IMG/VR virus record: IMGVR_UViG_3300018080_008436
Span: 122,998 to 186,997 of that record
Length of the DNA: 64,000 nucleotides
From: a virus
Reading direction: 5' to 3' (one strand)
Within the stretch, counting starts at the first letter, position 1. Each line of letters opens with the position of its first letter. The translations under genes were made by a program, and so were the position numbers. The notes under the pieces are model-generated. The model was not told the DNA's origin. It was given only the letters and a program-made list of their open reading frames with translations, and searched no databases. Of this stretch, positions 16,552-24,979 are shown piece by piece.

Positions 16552-17334
16552 CAGATTAATCCCTTCTATTATGCCCTTTCCTAAATTATTTTCGTCAGAA
16601 ATTTCATTTTCATTGATTGGTGAGATCTTGATGAAGAAATGCTCTGGGTCAAAATGTTTGCGTAACTCCTTGATATTCCAGTCATCTTCGTCAACCATTG
16701 TCAGGTTAACAGTGGTCTTCAGATTACTCTTTGTCCTAACTGCCCCCAACTGTTGAATGGTCATCTTTTTCTTGTAGGGGATCAAATCATCCCGTCTTTT
16801 CTCCTGCAAGCTATGCAAAGACAACTGAAGGGTAATGTTGTCTCTGATCCAGGAAAAGTCACTTCCTTTAATCCCAATGGTCGAGATATAATGGTGAGTA
16901 TTCGGGTATATGGCATTGATCTCTTCAATGGCCTTTCTGACCTCTTCTTCATTCAGAAAAGTATCGCCCATCCTTGTGTAGTTGATCTTGAACTCTTTGC
17001 AGGTTGATGGATTAATTTCTGGATGAGTTGTGAGGACAAACATGACCTGTTGCACAATTTCTTCAGCAGTTAAGTTTCTGAATCTTTTGAGCTTTCCTGT
17101 TGCGCAGAATTTGCAACGAATTGGACATCCACTGGATACGGAGACTCCGATCATCCATCGTTCTGTCCTATCTCCAACTTCACAGTCTTTGAGCTTGTTT
17201 TGCTTTCTTCCGATTGCGTCTTTGGTATAGAATGGGAGGAAAGTATCTGTCAACTCAATGGGGTAGCCATCTTCAGTTTCTAGGGCGTAAACAACTCCAT
17301 TGGTGAATTCTCTTTTTCTGATTTCTTTTAACAT
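16546..17334 (-). CDS. Radical SAM protein, RlmN/Cfr-like, short
   Basis: 262 residues. A radical-SAM CxxxCxxC (GCPIRCKFCATG) followed by FRNLTAEEIVQQV matches RlmN/Cfr rRNA/tRNA adenine C2/C8 methyltransferases, as does an LQLSLHS strand. It ends soon after SPINENE and so lacks the C-terminal segment that carries the methyl-accepting Cys in RlmN/Cfr, and its N-terminus is shorter. It may be a non-methylating radical-SAM enzyme or target another adenine. The ATG overlaps the previous stop (TAATG) with GGAG eight bases upstream. Confidence 0.8.
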   Translation of the reverse strand: MLKEIRKREFTNGVVYALETEDGYPIELTDTFLPFYTKDAIGRKQNKLKDCEVGDRTERWMIGVSVSSGCPIRCKFCATGKLKRFRNLTAEEIVQQVMFVLTTHPEINPSTCKEFKINYTRMGDTFLNEEEVRKAIEEINAIYPNTHHYISTIGIKGSDFSWIRDNITLQLSLHSLQEKRRDDLIPYKKKMTIQQLGAVRTKSNLKTTVNLTMVDEDDWNIKELRKHFDPEHFFIKISPINENEISDENNLGKGIIEGINLV

Positions 17335-17723
17335 TACCATATCTCCGTTATTCCAAATGGTTCTTGATCTTCTGGTTCTTCTGGTTCTTGTTTAAAATCT
17401 AATGTTTTCTTTTTCTCTGATTCTGGTGGCTCACTTTTACTAACATCTACCCAGTGAGGAACTCCAACATTAAAAACAGTTTCTGAATAGTGGATTCTAG
17501 CATCACATCCACCATGCATAAACATATGGTTGTTTAGTATGCATTTAAAAGTCTTTTGATCCATAAAATTGAATCCTTTAGGACTCACTTTTATGAAAGT
17601 TACAGGAAACCATGCTTTGAATTTTCCATTCCACTCGGTCCTGATCCAATAGGTCCGACCAAGCTTCAGTTTCATATATTTGTTTCTTTTTCTGTATGTG
17701 GTTTGAAATCTGTAACTAGACAT
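17334..17723 (-). CDS. Hypothetical protein
   Basis: 129 residues, not recognised. Basic N-terminal half (RKRNKYMKLKLGRTYWIR) and acidic C-terminal tail (EPEEPEDQEP). The internal ATG at 17723 is chosen because GGAG lies seven bases before it; an upstream ATG would overlap the previous gene by 89 nt. Confidence 0.7.
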   Translation of the reverse strand: MSSYRFQTTYRKRNKYMKLKLGRTYWIRTEWNGKFKAWFPVTFIKVSPKGFNFMDQKTFKCILNNHMFMHGGCDARIHYSETVFNVGVPHWVDVSKSEPPESEKKKTLDFKQEPEEPEDQEPFGITEIW

Positions 17724-17742
17724 TGATTCACTCCATAGAAGA

Positions 17743-17934
17743 TTATGGTCCAAGAACCTTTCCAATCTTTTTCCAGGTCTCATAACCACGAACAGGTTTA
17801 TCACAAATAGGACAAACTCCTGAAGCTTCAACTATCTGAAACCATTTACTCCCTTGACTGATGGACAATCCGTGTTTCCTATCTGCCAAATGACACTTTC
17901 CTCCTTTGAATTCCCCATGCTCACAACCTTCCAT
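17743..17934 (-). CDS. Small Cys-rich protein
   Basis: About 63 residues with a CPICDKP zinc-knuckle-like motif and a further CEHGEFKGGKCH pair, suggesting a small zinc-binding protein. The ATG at 17934 lies just after the nicotinate phosphoribosyltransferase stop, with GGAG 12 nt before; an upstream ATG at 17952 inside the previous gene is an alternative. Confidence 0.65.
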   Translation of the reverse strand: MEGCEHGEFKGGKCHLADRKHGLSISQGSKWFQIVEASGVCPICDKPVRGYETWKKIGKVLGP

Positions 17935-17938
17935 AATA

Positions 17939-19123
17939 TTACTCAACTCCATAAGCTTTCTTGACTCTTTCAACCATGTCTGGATCGCCCATAGTCTTAC
18001 CTAAATCATCTGACAGCTTGACCAGAGGCTTGCCGTTACAACTCATGAGCTTCATAACGACATTCAGAGGCTTTCTACCTACGTCATTCGACAAGTTAGT
18101 ACCAATCCCGAACGCAACCCCAACTCGACCTGCAAAATGCTTCCAGATGTTGATTGCTTTACTTACATTCAAGCTGTCAGAGAAGATGATCGATTTCCTT
18201 TTGGGGTCAATACCAACACTCTCATAATGAGCAATCATATCGTTACCAAATTTAATAGGATCTCCACTATCCTGCCTGACTCCATCATAAGCCCTGGCAA
18301 CTGGGAATGTGAAGTCATTGAAGAAAGCCTTCGTTGTGAAAGTATCAGTCAAAGCGATACCAAGAGCCTGTCCATACTCCTGTTGCCATACATACAATGC
18401 CCTGCTTTGAGCCTGATCTATACGATCAACCAAACCAAGATGACTCATCGTCCATTCATGTGCAACAGTCCCGATTGGCTTAATTCCATACTTCATGGCA
18501 AGATAGACGTTTGAAGTCCCAATCATATTTCTTGGGCATTTGTCCACCAAAGTGCAAACTTCCTCTTCCTGCCAATCTCTGGAATATCTTCTTCTGGTGC
18601 CGAACTCAGCGAAAATGAGATTTGGGTAGTCACGGATTTGACTTATCTTATTTTCCAGTCTTTCCCTTCCATCACGAAGGATCATATCCAAATCAAGTTC
18701 GAAGATATCTCGTTCAAATTCGAAATACAACTCGTTCACAATAGAAAGGATGTAAACTTCCAGAATGTTGACAAAAACCAAGCTCCCTTTCGCTCGGATG
18801 ATGATATCACCATTTCCATCATCGTCAACAGTAACCCCAGCAATACCTGGAACAAATCTGCTTTGAAACCACTCAAGAAAGTCTTCCTTAAAATATCCGA
18901 GACTTTTGAGATATTCTCTCTCTTCATCACTCAAACGAAGATTTTTCAGATTGTCAATCTGTAGCTTAACATTCTTTTTTAAATGCCCAAGTTTTACCTC
19001 TTTATCACGATTACGAAACTCCCAATGCCCATACGCAGTCGGGTACTGATGATAGTAAGCCTGGAGCATCGAAAGTTTGTAAAGGTCAGTATCCAAAACA
19101 CTTGTGATAATTGGATCGTTCAT
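17939..19123 (-). CDS. pncB: Nicotinate phosphoribosyltransferase
   Basis: 394 residues, the usual length. It starts SVLDTDLYKLSMLQAYY, as NAPRTases do, carries the phosphorylatable His region GTVAHEWTMSH, and has a phosphate-binding DSGDPIKFG loop. It converts nicotinate and PRPP to nicotinate mononucleotide, the step after nicotinamidase in the Preiss-Handler route; NadD and NadE would have to come from the host or from outside the window. Its ATG overlaps the previous stop (ATGA). Confidence 0.92.
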   Translation of the reverse strand: MNDPIITSVLDTDLYKLSMLQAYYHQYPTAYGHWEFRNRDKEVKLGHLKKNVKLQIDNLKNLRLSDEEREYLKSLGYFKEDFLEWFQSRFVPGIAGVTVDDDGNGDIIIRAKGSLVFVNILEVYILSIVNELYFEFERDIFELDLDMILRDGRERLENKISQIRDYPNLIFAEFGTRRRYSRDWQEEEVCTLVDKCPRNMIGTSNVYLAMKYGIKPIGTVAHEWTMSHLGLVDRIDQAQSRALYVWQQEYGQALGIALTDTFTTKAFFNDFTFPVARAYDGVRQDSGDPIKFGNDMIAHYESVGIDPKRKSIIFSDSLNVSKAINIWKHFAGRVGVAFGIGTNLSNDVGRKPLNVVMKLMSCNGKPLVKLSDDLGKTMGDPDMVERVKKAYGVE

Positions 19124-19635
19124 CGAAACACTTCCTTTTTGGCTACAATGTAGCGATCTGCGGTTAAGATCTCTGTTTTTTCAATTTCATCTGAAATGAC
19201 CAGATAGTCTTTGTCTTTGACAAGCCAACGTTGTGGGGCGTTGACAACACGAAATGAAGTCCAACTTGTTTTTCTTTTTGGTGGGACATATACAATATTG
19301 TCTGAAGGGATATGGATCTCTTCTTTCAACTGATCCACTAGATATTTGCTATAGATCTCAAACGAATTCTCATAGCCAGTTAAGCTACTCCCCTTGCGCA
19401 ATTTATAATCTTTCTTTTCGAGCACATTGTAGACTTTCTTTGTCCGAACCAAGTGACCTCGAATAATCAAGATCTCTCCCATAATGATCTTGGGCTTTAG
19501 AATCAATTTTAGTGCGGACTGCCAGTAGAATGGACAGACCGATCTTTCTTTCCAATCTTCATTGTCTGACCAAGCTACTTTACAAACTCCGCCCCTTTCG
19601 ATGAAAATCCATGCATGATCACATTCTAAAATCAT
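19120..19635 (-). CDS. Hypothetical protein
   Basis: 171 residues, not recognised. Mixed alpha/beta with basic patches (KKVYNVLEKKDYKLRKG) and many aromatics; no Cys cluster or membrane segment. AGGAG precedes the ATG, and it is ATGA-coupled to nicotinate phosphoribosyltransferase, so it may take part in the same step. Confidence 0.7.
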   Translation of the reverse strand: MILECDHAWIFIERGGVCKVAWSDNEDWKERSVCPFYWQSALKLILKPKIIMGEILIIRGHLVRTKKVYNVLEKKDYKLRKGSSLTGYENSFEIYSKYLVDQLKEEIHIPSDNIVYVPPKRKTSWTSFRVVNAPQRWLVKDKDYLVISDEIEKTEILTADRYIVAKKEVFR

Positions 19636-19644
19636 TGTAAACTC

Positions 19645-19860
19645 CTAACCTGTAACTTTGTAATTCTTTATCTCTCCACAGTTCGAACACTGGAGGACAT
19701 AAATCTTTCCCACCCTATGTCCTTCATAACCTATATCAAGGGTTTCTTTCGTTTCCCACTCATGACTACAAACTGCTGGTACATGTCTGGCTAAACCGCA
19801 TTTTTCACAGTATTGGTAACCACGCTCATCAATTTTACCATATTTGTGGAAACAAAACAT
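19645..19860 (-). CDS. Small zinc-ribbon protein
   Basis: 71 residues with two Cys pairs (YCEKCG and LQCSNCGE) that should form a treble-clef or zinc ribbon. TAATG overlap with the preceding gene. Function unknown. Confidence 0.75.
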   Translation of the reverse strand: MFCFHKYGKIDERGYQYCEKCGLARHVPAVCSHEWETKETLDIGYEGHRVGKIYVLQCSNCGEIKNYKVTG

Positions 19861-20477
19861 TACGCCCCTCTGATATTCCCTGCGTTAGTTTTTGCATTGC
19901 CATGAATTACCTTGGCATTGATATCGCCTGCATTGGTCTTGGCATCTCCACCAATGTCCCCTTTGCACTTGATATCACCAGAATTGCTTTTAGCATCTCC
20001 ACCAACGTTACCTTCTACTGTAACGTTTCCACTGTTGTTTTTTACTGACCCAACATCACCATTGACTGTAACGTTGATGATATGGTCATTTGAAAAGTCG
20101 CCATCAGTCTGCTCAACCCCATCAATGAAAACCCTACCATTTTGGATGGACAGATTGCTCCCTCTGAAGCTTCTTCCGTTGATAACGACTTCACTATTGG
20201 TGCTGATATTGCTACACTCAAACATATTATTGATAATCCCATTGACTGTATTGTTGATACCTGATGATACTCCTGAGCCACCTCTTGGCGCTTTCGGAGG
20301 GGGAGGTGGTGGGCAAACTGGTCTCGTAGGTTTCTCAGGGGGAGGACTTGGAGGGAGTGGTCTGAAGGTTGGCATCCAGTTCTTTCTCCTTTCCTCTCTT
20401 TCTTTTTTCCTCTTCTCTTGACGCTTTCTACGCTCTTCGAAAAAGGCTTCTATTTTCTCATCGAACCAATTAAACAT
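19860..20477 (-). CDS. Beta-helix (bactofilin-like) protein with Pro-rich linker
   Basis: 205 residues in three parts: a highly charged helix (about 1-35), a Pro-rich linker with runs of PPP, and a C-terminal region of roughly 10-residue repeats such as NVTVNGDVGSVKNNSG and GDIGGDAKTNAG. The repeats match a right-handed beta-helix like bactofilins or other polymer-forming proteins. The repeats are also seen in the DNA. It may form filaments or be a structural protein. The ATG at 20477 has GAAGGG upstream. Confidence 0.7.
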   Translation of the reverse strand: MFNWFDEKIEAFFEERRKRQEKRKKEREERRKNWMPTFRPLPPSPPPEKPTRPVCPPPPPPKAPRGGSGVSSGINNTVNGIINNMFECSNISTNSEVVINGRSFRGSNLSIQNGRVFIDGVEQTDGDFSNDHIINVTVNGDVGSVKNNSGNVTVEGNVGGDAKSNSGDIKCKGDIGGDAKTNAGDINAKVIHGNAKTNAGNIRGA

Positions 20478-20479
20478 TT

Positions 20480-20647
20480 TCAACCCTTCCATTGCTCAAT
20501 CTTGAAACTCTTCTTCACCCGAACACATTCAGTATCTTCATTTCTAAACCATTCGGGACGGTAGTAATAGATTTTCTTATCAACATACAAAGTGAAGGGA
20601 GAACCTCTATCAATCAGTCTCTTTACCAATTGGCATAGATCGTTCAT
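20480..20647 (-). CDS. Small hypothetical protein
   Basis: 55 residues starting MNDLCQLVKRLIDRG; GGAGG is seven bases before the ATG. Basic, no recognised domain. Part of the small-gene run between nicotinate phosphoribosyltransferase and ligase. Confidence 0.7.
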   Translation of the reverse strand: MNDLCQLVKRLIDRGSPFTLYVDKKIYYYRPEWFRNEDTECVRVKKSFKIEQWKG

Positions 20648-20648
20648 T

Positions 20649-20966
20649 TTATTCCTCCAATTCTTCCAATCCATTATGGTCGTGCATGACTAACTCATCA
20701 GATCCAAAATCATGCTCATATAACCTTCCGCACGAATAACACCAGTGATAGTCTCTTAATGCAATATCTAGACTGTCAACCACTTCTGAGACAAACATTA
20801 GATCCCCGTCACAAATACACTTTGGTCTATCACCAGTCTTTATGGATTCTACATGCTTTGATAGCTTATCTATTTTCTTTTTGCAGTCATCGCATGCCCA
20901 ATATTCTCTATTATCAGGATGCATACCATACCCATGTGGACAACATGCTTTTATAGCTGACTCCAT
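20649..20966 (-). CDS. Small zinc-ribbon protein
   Basis: 105 residues with CDDCKKK, CICDGD and CYSCGRLYEHDF knuckles, probably a double zinc ribbon. The ATG at 20966 has GGGAGG eight bases upstream; a longer frame would need a TTG start. Function unknown. Confidence 0.75.
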   Translation of the reverse strand: MESAIKACCPHGYGMHPDNREYWACDDCKKKIDKLSKHVESIKTGDRPKCICDGDLMFVSEVVDSLDIALRDYHWCYSCGRLYEHDFGSDELVMHDHNGLEELEE

Positions 20967-20983
20967 TTTTCTATCCTCCCTTG

Positions 20984-21172
20984 CTACCAAGTGTTTCCAT
21001 TACGGGGAGTATAGCATCTATACAAACAGCTAGTACATACCCATTCGGTTTCAGACACATGAACTAGTCCCTTTTCACAATGAGGGCATTCTTTGCCACG
21101 TTTTGCTTTAGTGGCTTTTGACAAGAAGAATCCAAAGCCAAATGCTGTTATTGCCAGAAGGATGCCTCTCAT
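20984..21172 (-). CDS. Membrane-anchored zinc-ribbon protein
   Basis: 62 residues: an N-terminal hydrophobic helix (LLAITAFGFGFFLS) followed by a CPHCEKG and CTSCLYRC zinc ribbon. It sits between the ligase gene and the other zinc-ribbon genes. Function unknown. Confidence 0.75.
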   Translation of the reverse strand: MRGILLAITAFGFGFFLSKATKAKRGKECPHCEKGLVHVSETEWVCTSCLYRCYTPRNGNTW

Positions 21173-21174
21173 TT

Positions 21175-23214
21175 TTATTCCTCCAACATGGCATGAAAGT
21201 CATCTTCAGAGATAATCTCACATCCAAGCTTGTTTGCTTTATCATACTTACCGCCTGTCATACTACCATCCCATACGAGGATCGTTCCTTTGCCAACGGA
21301 ACCGCATTTACCGCCATTATCAACAACCATCTTCTCAAGCTCTTTGCGCTTGACAGAGAACGTTCCAGTAAAACAGAACTTCTTCCCAACCAGGATCTCA
21401 CTCTCTGCTTCTTCAACTTCTGCTGTAATATAACGAAGAAGCAACTTGATCTCACCTCGAATGGCTTTCCATCCATTGACAAAGTTCTCGGCTTTGACTT
21501 CACCAAAACCTGGGAGAGCCTCAAGCTCTGCAACAGTGAGAGCGTCGATCTCTTCAATACTTGGAGCAATGTAAACAATATCCTTCGCCATCGATCCGAT
21601 CTTGGCGATCCCAAGAGCTTCAATAAAGGTATGCAGAGGAACTTCTTTTACAGACTTGACGGACTCTACAATGTTAGCGTATGCCTTCTCACCAAAGAAC
21701 TCCTTCAGATAGTTGTACTTTCTGAACGGATGATCTGAACGTCTGTCGTTGTCCAACATAAAATACATCTGAGGAAGAGACTCAATGATGGCATGACCTT
21801 CCCATTTCAAAAGATCTTTGTTCGTCAACTTGGAAATAGTTCCAATTCCAAGTCCCTTTACACCGATTTTCTTAAACCAGTTATCGATCTTGGCATTCAA
21901 CTGCGCAAGACAGTTGTAATTGTCACAGATCAAATCAACCTTCTCGCCTTCGGAGTTAGTTGTCCATTTCAAAGGCTCTCCACAAGATGGACATTCTGTT
22001 GGGATGTCGATCATCTGCTTGCTATAATGATCATTGATGACCTTTACGATCTGAGGGATAATATCACCTTTCTTGGCAATGATTACCTTAGTCCCAATAT
22101 GGATCTGATGAGGTTCGCCCTTCAATATTGATCCATAATTATGTAAAGATACTCGCTGAATCATTGCTCCCCCAAGCTCAACAGGCTTTACAATGCCCAC
22201 AGGAGCGATTTTACCCGTTCTGCCGACGTTTGGCTCGACTTTCAGGATCGGAGTAGGGGCAGACTCTTCTGGAGGAAATTTAATAGCTCTAGCCGATTTT
22301 GGCTTTCTACCTTTGGAGACAGATCCCATGTTTTTCCCAAACTTAATATCATCAACTTTGAAAACCACTCCATCAATGTCATATGGGAGCCTTTTACGAT
22401 CAATGCTTTTCATGTAAACATCAGCCGCTTTGACAACACTTTTTGCATCAATACCGACCTTAGTCCATTTGGTGGAAGTTCTGAGAGTATTGAAGCCGTT
22501 CTTCTCTAGAAACTCCATCTTTGACTTCTCAGTATCAAAGTCTTTCTGAACTATCTCATAGGCGACAAAAGAGACTCCACGTTCTTTCGTTACCTTGGCA
22601 TCCTTCTGATTGATTGCACCAGCCGCAAAGTTTCTTGGATTTGCATATGCTCCACCTGCGGAGGTATGCCAACGCTTATAGAAGTCTTGACGATCTTTGT
22701 AGCATTCGCCTCTTACCTCAACAAGACCCTGGTAGGAAATGGTCTTCCTTACACCCTCAACATATACGGCATTTGATGTGACATCAACACCCTCTTCCCC
22801 ATCGCCCCTGGTGACGGCCTTGACAAGCTTACCATTGTCATAGGTCAACCCCAGAGACAGTCCATCAATCTTGTGCTGAAGCTGAAAAGAAAGGCTTTGA
22901 CAGTTCGGATAAGTTTTCCCGAACCAGTCATCAAACTGTTGGATATCCAGAGACTTGCTCAAAGATCCCATAATAACAGCATGTTTTACTTTGGTCCCAT
23001 AGACATGTTCTCCACCAACTTCGTTGAGGAATTCATTGTCAGGATCATTCTCTTCAAGCCATTCGCAGACAGTGTAATACTCTCTGTCATATTCGGCATC
23101 CGAAATGGGGGATTGACCTACTTCATAGGTCTTGCAACAGTGACGCAGAAATGCGATCCTGTCTTCAATGGGGAGGGTACTGTCTACTGCGGTCATTTTT
23201 GTAACGTCAGGCAT
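21175..23214 (-). CDS. ligA: NAD-dependent DNA ligase
   Basis: 679 residues with all LigA domains: an N-terminal Ia region, the adenylation motif KIDG (Lys about 115), OB-fold, a four-Cys zinc finger (CPSCGEP ... CDNYNCLAQ), helix-hairpin-helix repeats and a C-terminal BRCT (about 600-679). It uses NAD+ as cofactor, so the NAD-salvage genes would support it. The ATG at 23214 is preferred because GGAG lies eight bases before it. Confidence 0.95.
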   Translation of the reverse strand: MPDVTKMTAVDSTLPIEDRIAFLRHCCKTYEVGQSPISDAEYDREYYTVCEWLEENDPDNEFLNEVGGEHVYGTKVKHAVIMGSLSKSLDIQQFDDWFGKTYPNCQSLSFQLQHKIDGLSLGLTYDNGKLVKAVTRGDGEEGVDVTSNAVYVEGVRKTISYQGLVEVRGECYKDRQDFYKRWHTSAGGAYANPRNFAAGAINQKDAKVTKERGVSFVAYEIVQKDFDTEKSKMEFLEKNGFNTLRTSTKWTKVGIDAKSVVKAADVYMKSIDRKRLPYDIDGVVFKVDDIKFGKNMGSVSKGRKPKSARAIKFPPEESAPTPILKVEPNVGRTGKIAPVGIVKPVELGGAMIQRVSLHNYGSILKGEPHQIHIGTKVIIAKKGDIIPQIVKVINDHYSKQMIDIPTECPSCGEPLKWTTNSEGEKVDLICDNYNCLAQLNAKIDNWFKKIGVKGLGIGTISKLTNKDLLKWEGHAIIESLPQMYFMLDNDRRSDHPFRKYNYLKEFFGEKAYANIVESVKSVKEVPLHTFIEALGIAKIGSMAKDIVYIAPSIEEIDALTVAELEALPGFGEVKAENFVNGWKAIRGEIKLLLRYITAEVEEAESEILVGKKFCFTGTFSVKRKELEKMVVDNGGKCGSVGKGTILVWDGSMTGGKYDKANKLGCEIISEDDFHAMLEE

Positions 23215-23250
23215 ATTGATTTCTCCAATGTTATTTTTGATATTAGGTCT

Positions 23251-23278
23251 AAAGTAACTCAACAATGGGATTTGTCAA
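23251..23278 (-). promoter_or_regulatory. Class A promoter of the ligase operon
   Basis: TTGACA (23278-23273), 16-bp spacer, TACTTT (23256-23251) on the minus strand. Confidence 0.65.
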
Positions 23279-23290
23279 GCTCAAATAAGC

Positions 23291-23503
23291 TCAAATATGA
23301 AATAAAGCCCAAATGAGCCAAGACCCTAGTATCGGAATCAACATGATGATAGTCACAATACAACCAGTAAAACCTCTGGTGTCAATATAACTACCTCCTG
23401 GACCGCTCATGTCCATAAACCAAACAATGATAGAAATGATGATACAAATGAGAGTTATGATTGCTGGTGCTAACCACCACCCCATAGTTAATGTAATGGC
23501 CAT
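23291..23503 (-). CDS. Small membrane protein
   Basis: 70 residues with two hydrophobic segments (about 9-29 and 46-68) separated by a Gly-rich loop. The size and topology fit a small holin-like or immunity-type protein, but no lysis genes are nearby. Function unknown. Confidence 0.7.
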   Translation of the reverse strand: MAITLTMGWWLAPAIITLICIIISIIVWFMDMSGPGGSYIDTRGFTGCIVTIIMLIPILGSWLIWALFHI

Positions 23504-23505
23504 TG

Positions 23506-23817
23506 TTATTCTCCTGTTATAAGGTCACATGCATGATAAGAAAAGACTTTATTATTGAAAAATGTGTCTCCATCACTTTTCTCTTTCGGGATGAATTCTA
23601 GTGCATCATAGCCAACGTCATCTCCCCATGGACAACTGCCGCAAACCTCAGAAAAAGTCTCAGTTTCCAATCGATGACGGTTAGCCTTTTCCCATGCGTA
23701 AATCTGTTGAATTGTTCTCTCGGCAGTTTCTTTTGTATCACAAACAAGAACTGTACGGACAATACTGTCATCATACTCCAGCAAATTGTCTGATTCAATC
23801 AAATAAATTACACTCAT
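23506..23817 (-). CDS. Hypothetical protein
   Basis: 103 residues with a Cys pair (EVCGSCPWGDD), not recognised. A class A promoter within a long inverted repeat lies directly upstream. Confidence 0.65.
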   Translation of the reverse strand: MSVIYLIESDNLLEYDDSIVRTVLVCDTKETAERTIQQIYAWEKANRHRLETETFSEVCGSCPWGDDVGYDALEFIPKEKSDGDTFFNNKVFSYHACDLITGE

Positions 23818-23833
23818 TGCTTTTCTCCAATAA

Positions 23834-23887
23834 AAATATCCATACTACAGCTATACATTACTGTAGCATGGATATTTAAGAATGCAA
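23834..23887 (-). promoter_or_regulatory. Class A promoter inside a 17-bp inverted repeat
   Basis: TTGCAT (23887-23882), 16-bp spacer, TACAGT (23865-23860). The -10 region lies in one arm of an inverted repeat (23834-23850 and 23861-23877) that pairs fully as minus-strand RNA, with one G-U. A T-rich run follows, so this may also be the terminator of the upstream transcript. Confidence 0.6.
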
Positions 23888-23965
23888 GTCGGTTTTCGGG
23901 AGAAAGCGGAGATTTCGTCTCTTTCAAAAAGAGTACTACTGATTCGAGAGCTTCGCTCGAAGGAT

Positions 23966-24496
23966 CTAGCTCTGATTTTCCAGGATATCTACTGCTTCTA
24001 TATCAAATTCATCGAAAACGGTCTCTGCTAGGAAATATGGAGGTCCATCCATATCTTCTGGGTTTTCTGGTGTATAACGAATCGCAACGACTGTTCTTTT
24101 CCCGACATCAGTGCAAATCCATCTCCCAGTTGCTGATCTGAATATTGTCCCGATCTTGAAGTCTTCATGCTTTGCGCCTGTCGGTTCCCAATCTTTATAC
24201 AACTCGTCAACGGTGCTTTCTAGCATCATAATGTCTCTATCTAGTTTCGCAATTTCTAACACATACTGCCTAAAATCAGAAAAGTCTCCGCGCTGGAGAC
24301 TCTTGGATTTATTCTGGCGTTTTAATAACTCTACTTCGGCATCTTTGAGTGTGGGGTAGTTAGACAACCACCAACTCAGTTCCTCCTTAGAAGAGATGCG
24401 TGAACCTTTACTGTTAGGGAAGTCGGCAAATCTCATAATCTGCTGAAATCGACTATCCAACAATTGGTCCTCCTTTACTATTTCTGCTACTGTCAT
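23966..24496 (-). CDS. Hypothetical protein
   Basis: 176 residues: a helical N-terminal half with coiled-coil character and a C-terminal beta-rich segment (KIGTIFRSATGRWICTDVG). Family not recognised. It overlaps the next upstream gene's stop by 4 nt. Confidence 0.65.
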   Translation of the reverse strand: MTVAEIVKEDQLLDSRFQQIMRFADFPNSKGSRISSKEELSWWLSNYPTLKDAEVELLKRQNKSKSLQRGDFSDFRQYVLEIAKLDRDIMMLESTVDELYKDWEPTGAKHEDFKIGTIFRSATGRWICTDVGKRTVVAIRYTPENPEDMDGPPYFLAETVFDEFDIEAVDILENQS

Positions 24497-24936
24497 TTTT
24501 CTTTCCTTTCAAGGTAACAATCCTCACAGAGTACCTTGATCCATAATAAGTCTGTTCTTCTTTTCGCAGGACTTCCACAAAGTTCGCATATATGAAAAGA
24601 TTGATTTGTTGCTATTTGTGTCAACTCATAAATCTCTTCGTAGAGTTCCTGCCCGATTTGTTTTGGTTGAATGTCTTGCATATAAAAACAAAAAACCCCG
24701 AGTTTCTCTTTAATTTGAGCTACTCGGGGGTGAGCGTCAGAATCTGGATTCTGCACTGTCCAGGCCCTGACTTTTGGTTCAAGGGCTGAGCAGAGATCGT
24801 GAAGAATCTCATGCCAGCCTTCACCAATACATACATTCAACGGAGATACGGAGGGTATAGAGGGGTCTTGAGGATCTGAAAAAATGGTCGGATACCTCTC
24901 AAATAACTCATCTCTAAATTTAATTAAATCTTCCAT
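24493..24936 (-). CDS. Small zinc-ribbon protein
   Basis: About 147 residues ending in CELCGSPAKRR and CEDCYLERKEK, a likely C-terminal zinc ribbon. The ATG at 24936 has GGAG eight bases upstream. A TTGATT/TATAAT pair lies before it with a spacer of only 15 bp. Confidence 0.65.
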   Translation of the reverse strand: MEDLIKFRDELFERYPTIFSDPQDPSIPSVSPLNVCIGEGWHEILHDLCSALEPKVRAWTVQNPDSDAHPRVAQIKEKLGVFCFYMQDIQPKQIGQELYEEIYELTQIATNQSFHICELCGSPAKRRTDLLWIKVLCEDCYLERKEK

Positions 24937-24979
24937 AATGTTGTCTCCTGTTGCCATTATAAGGACTTTGTTAACAAAA

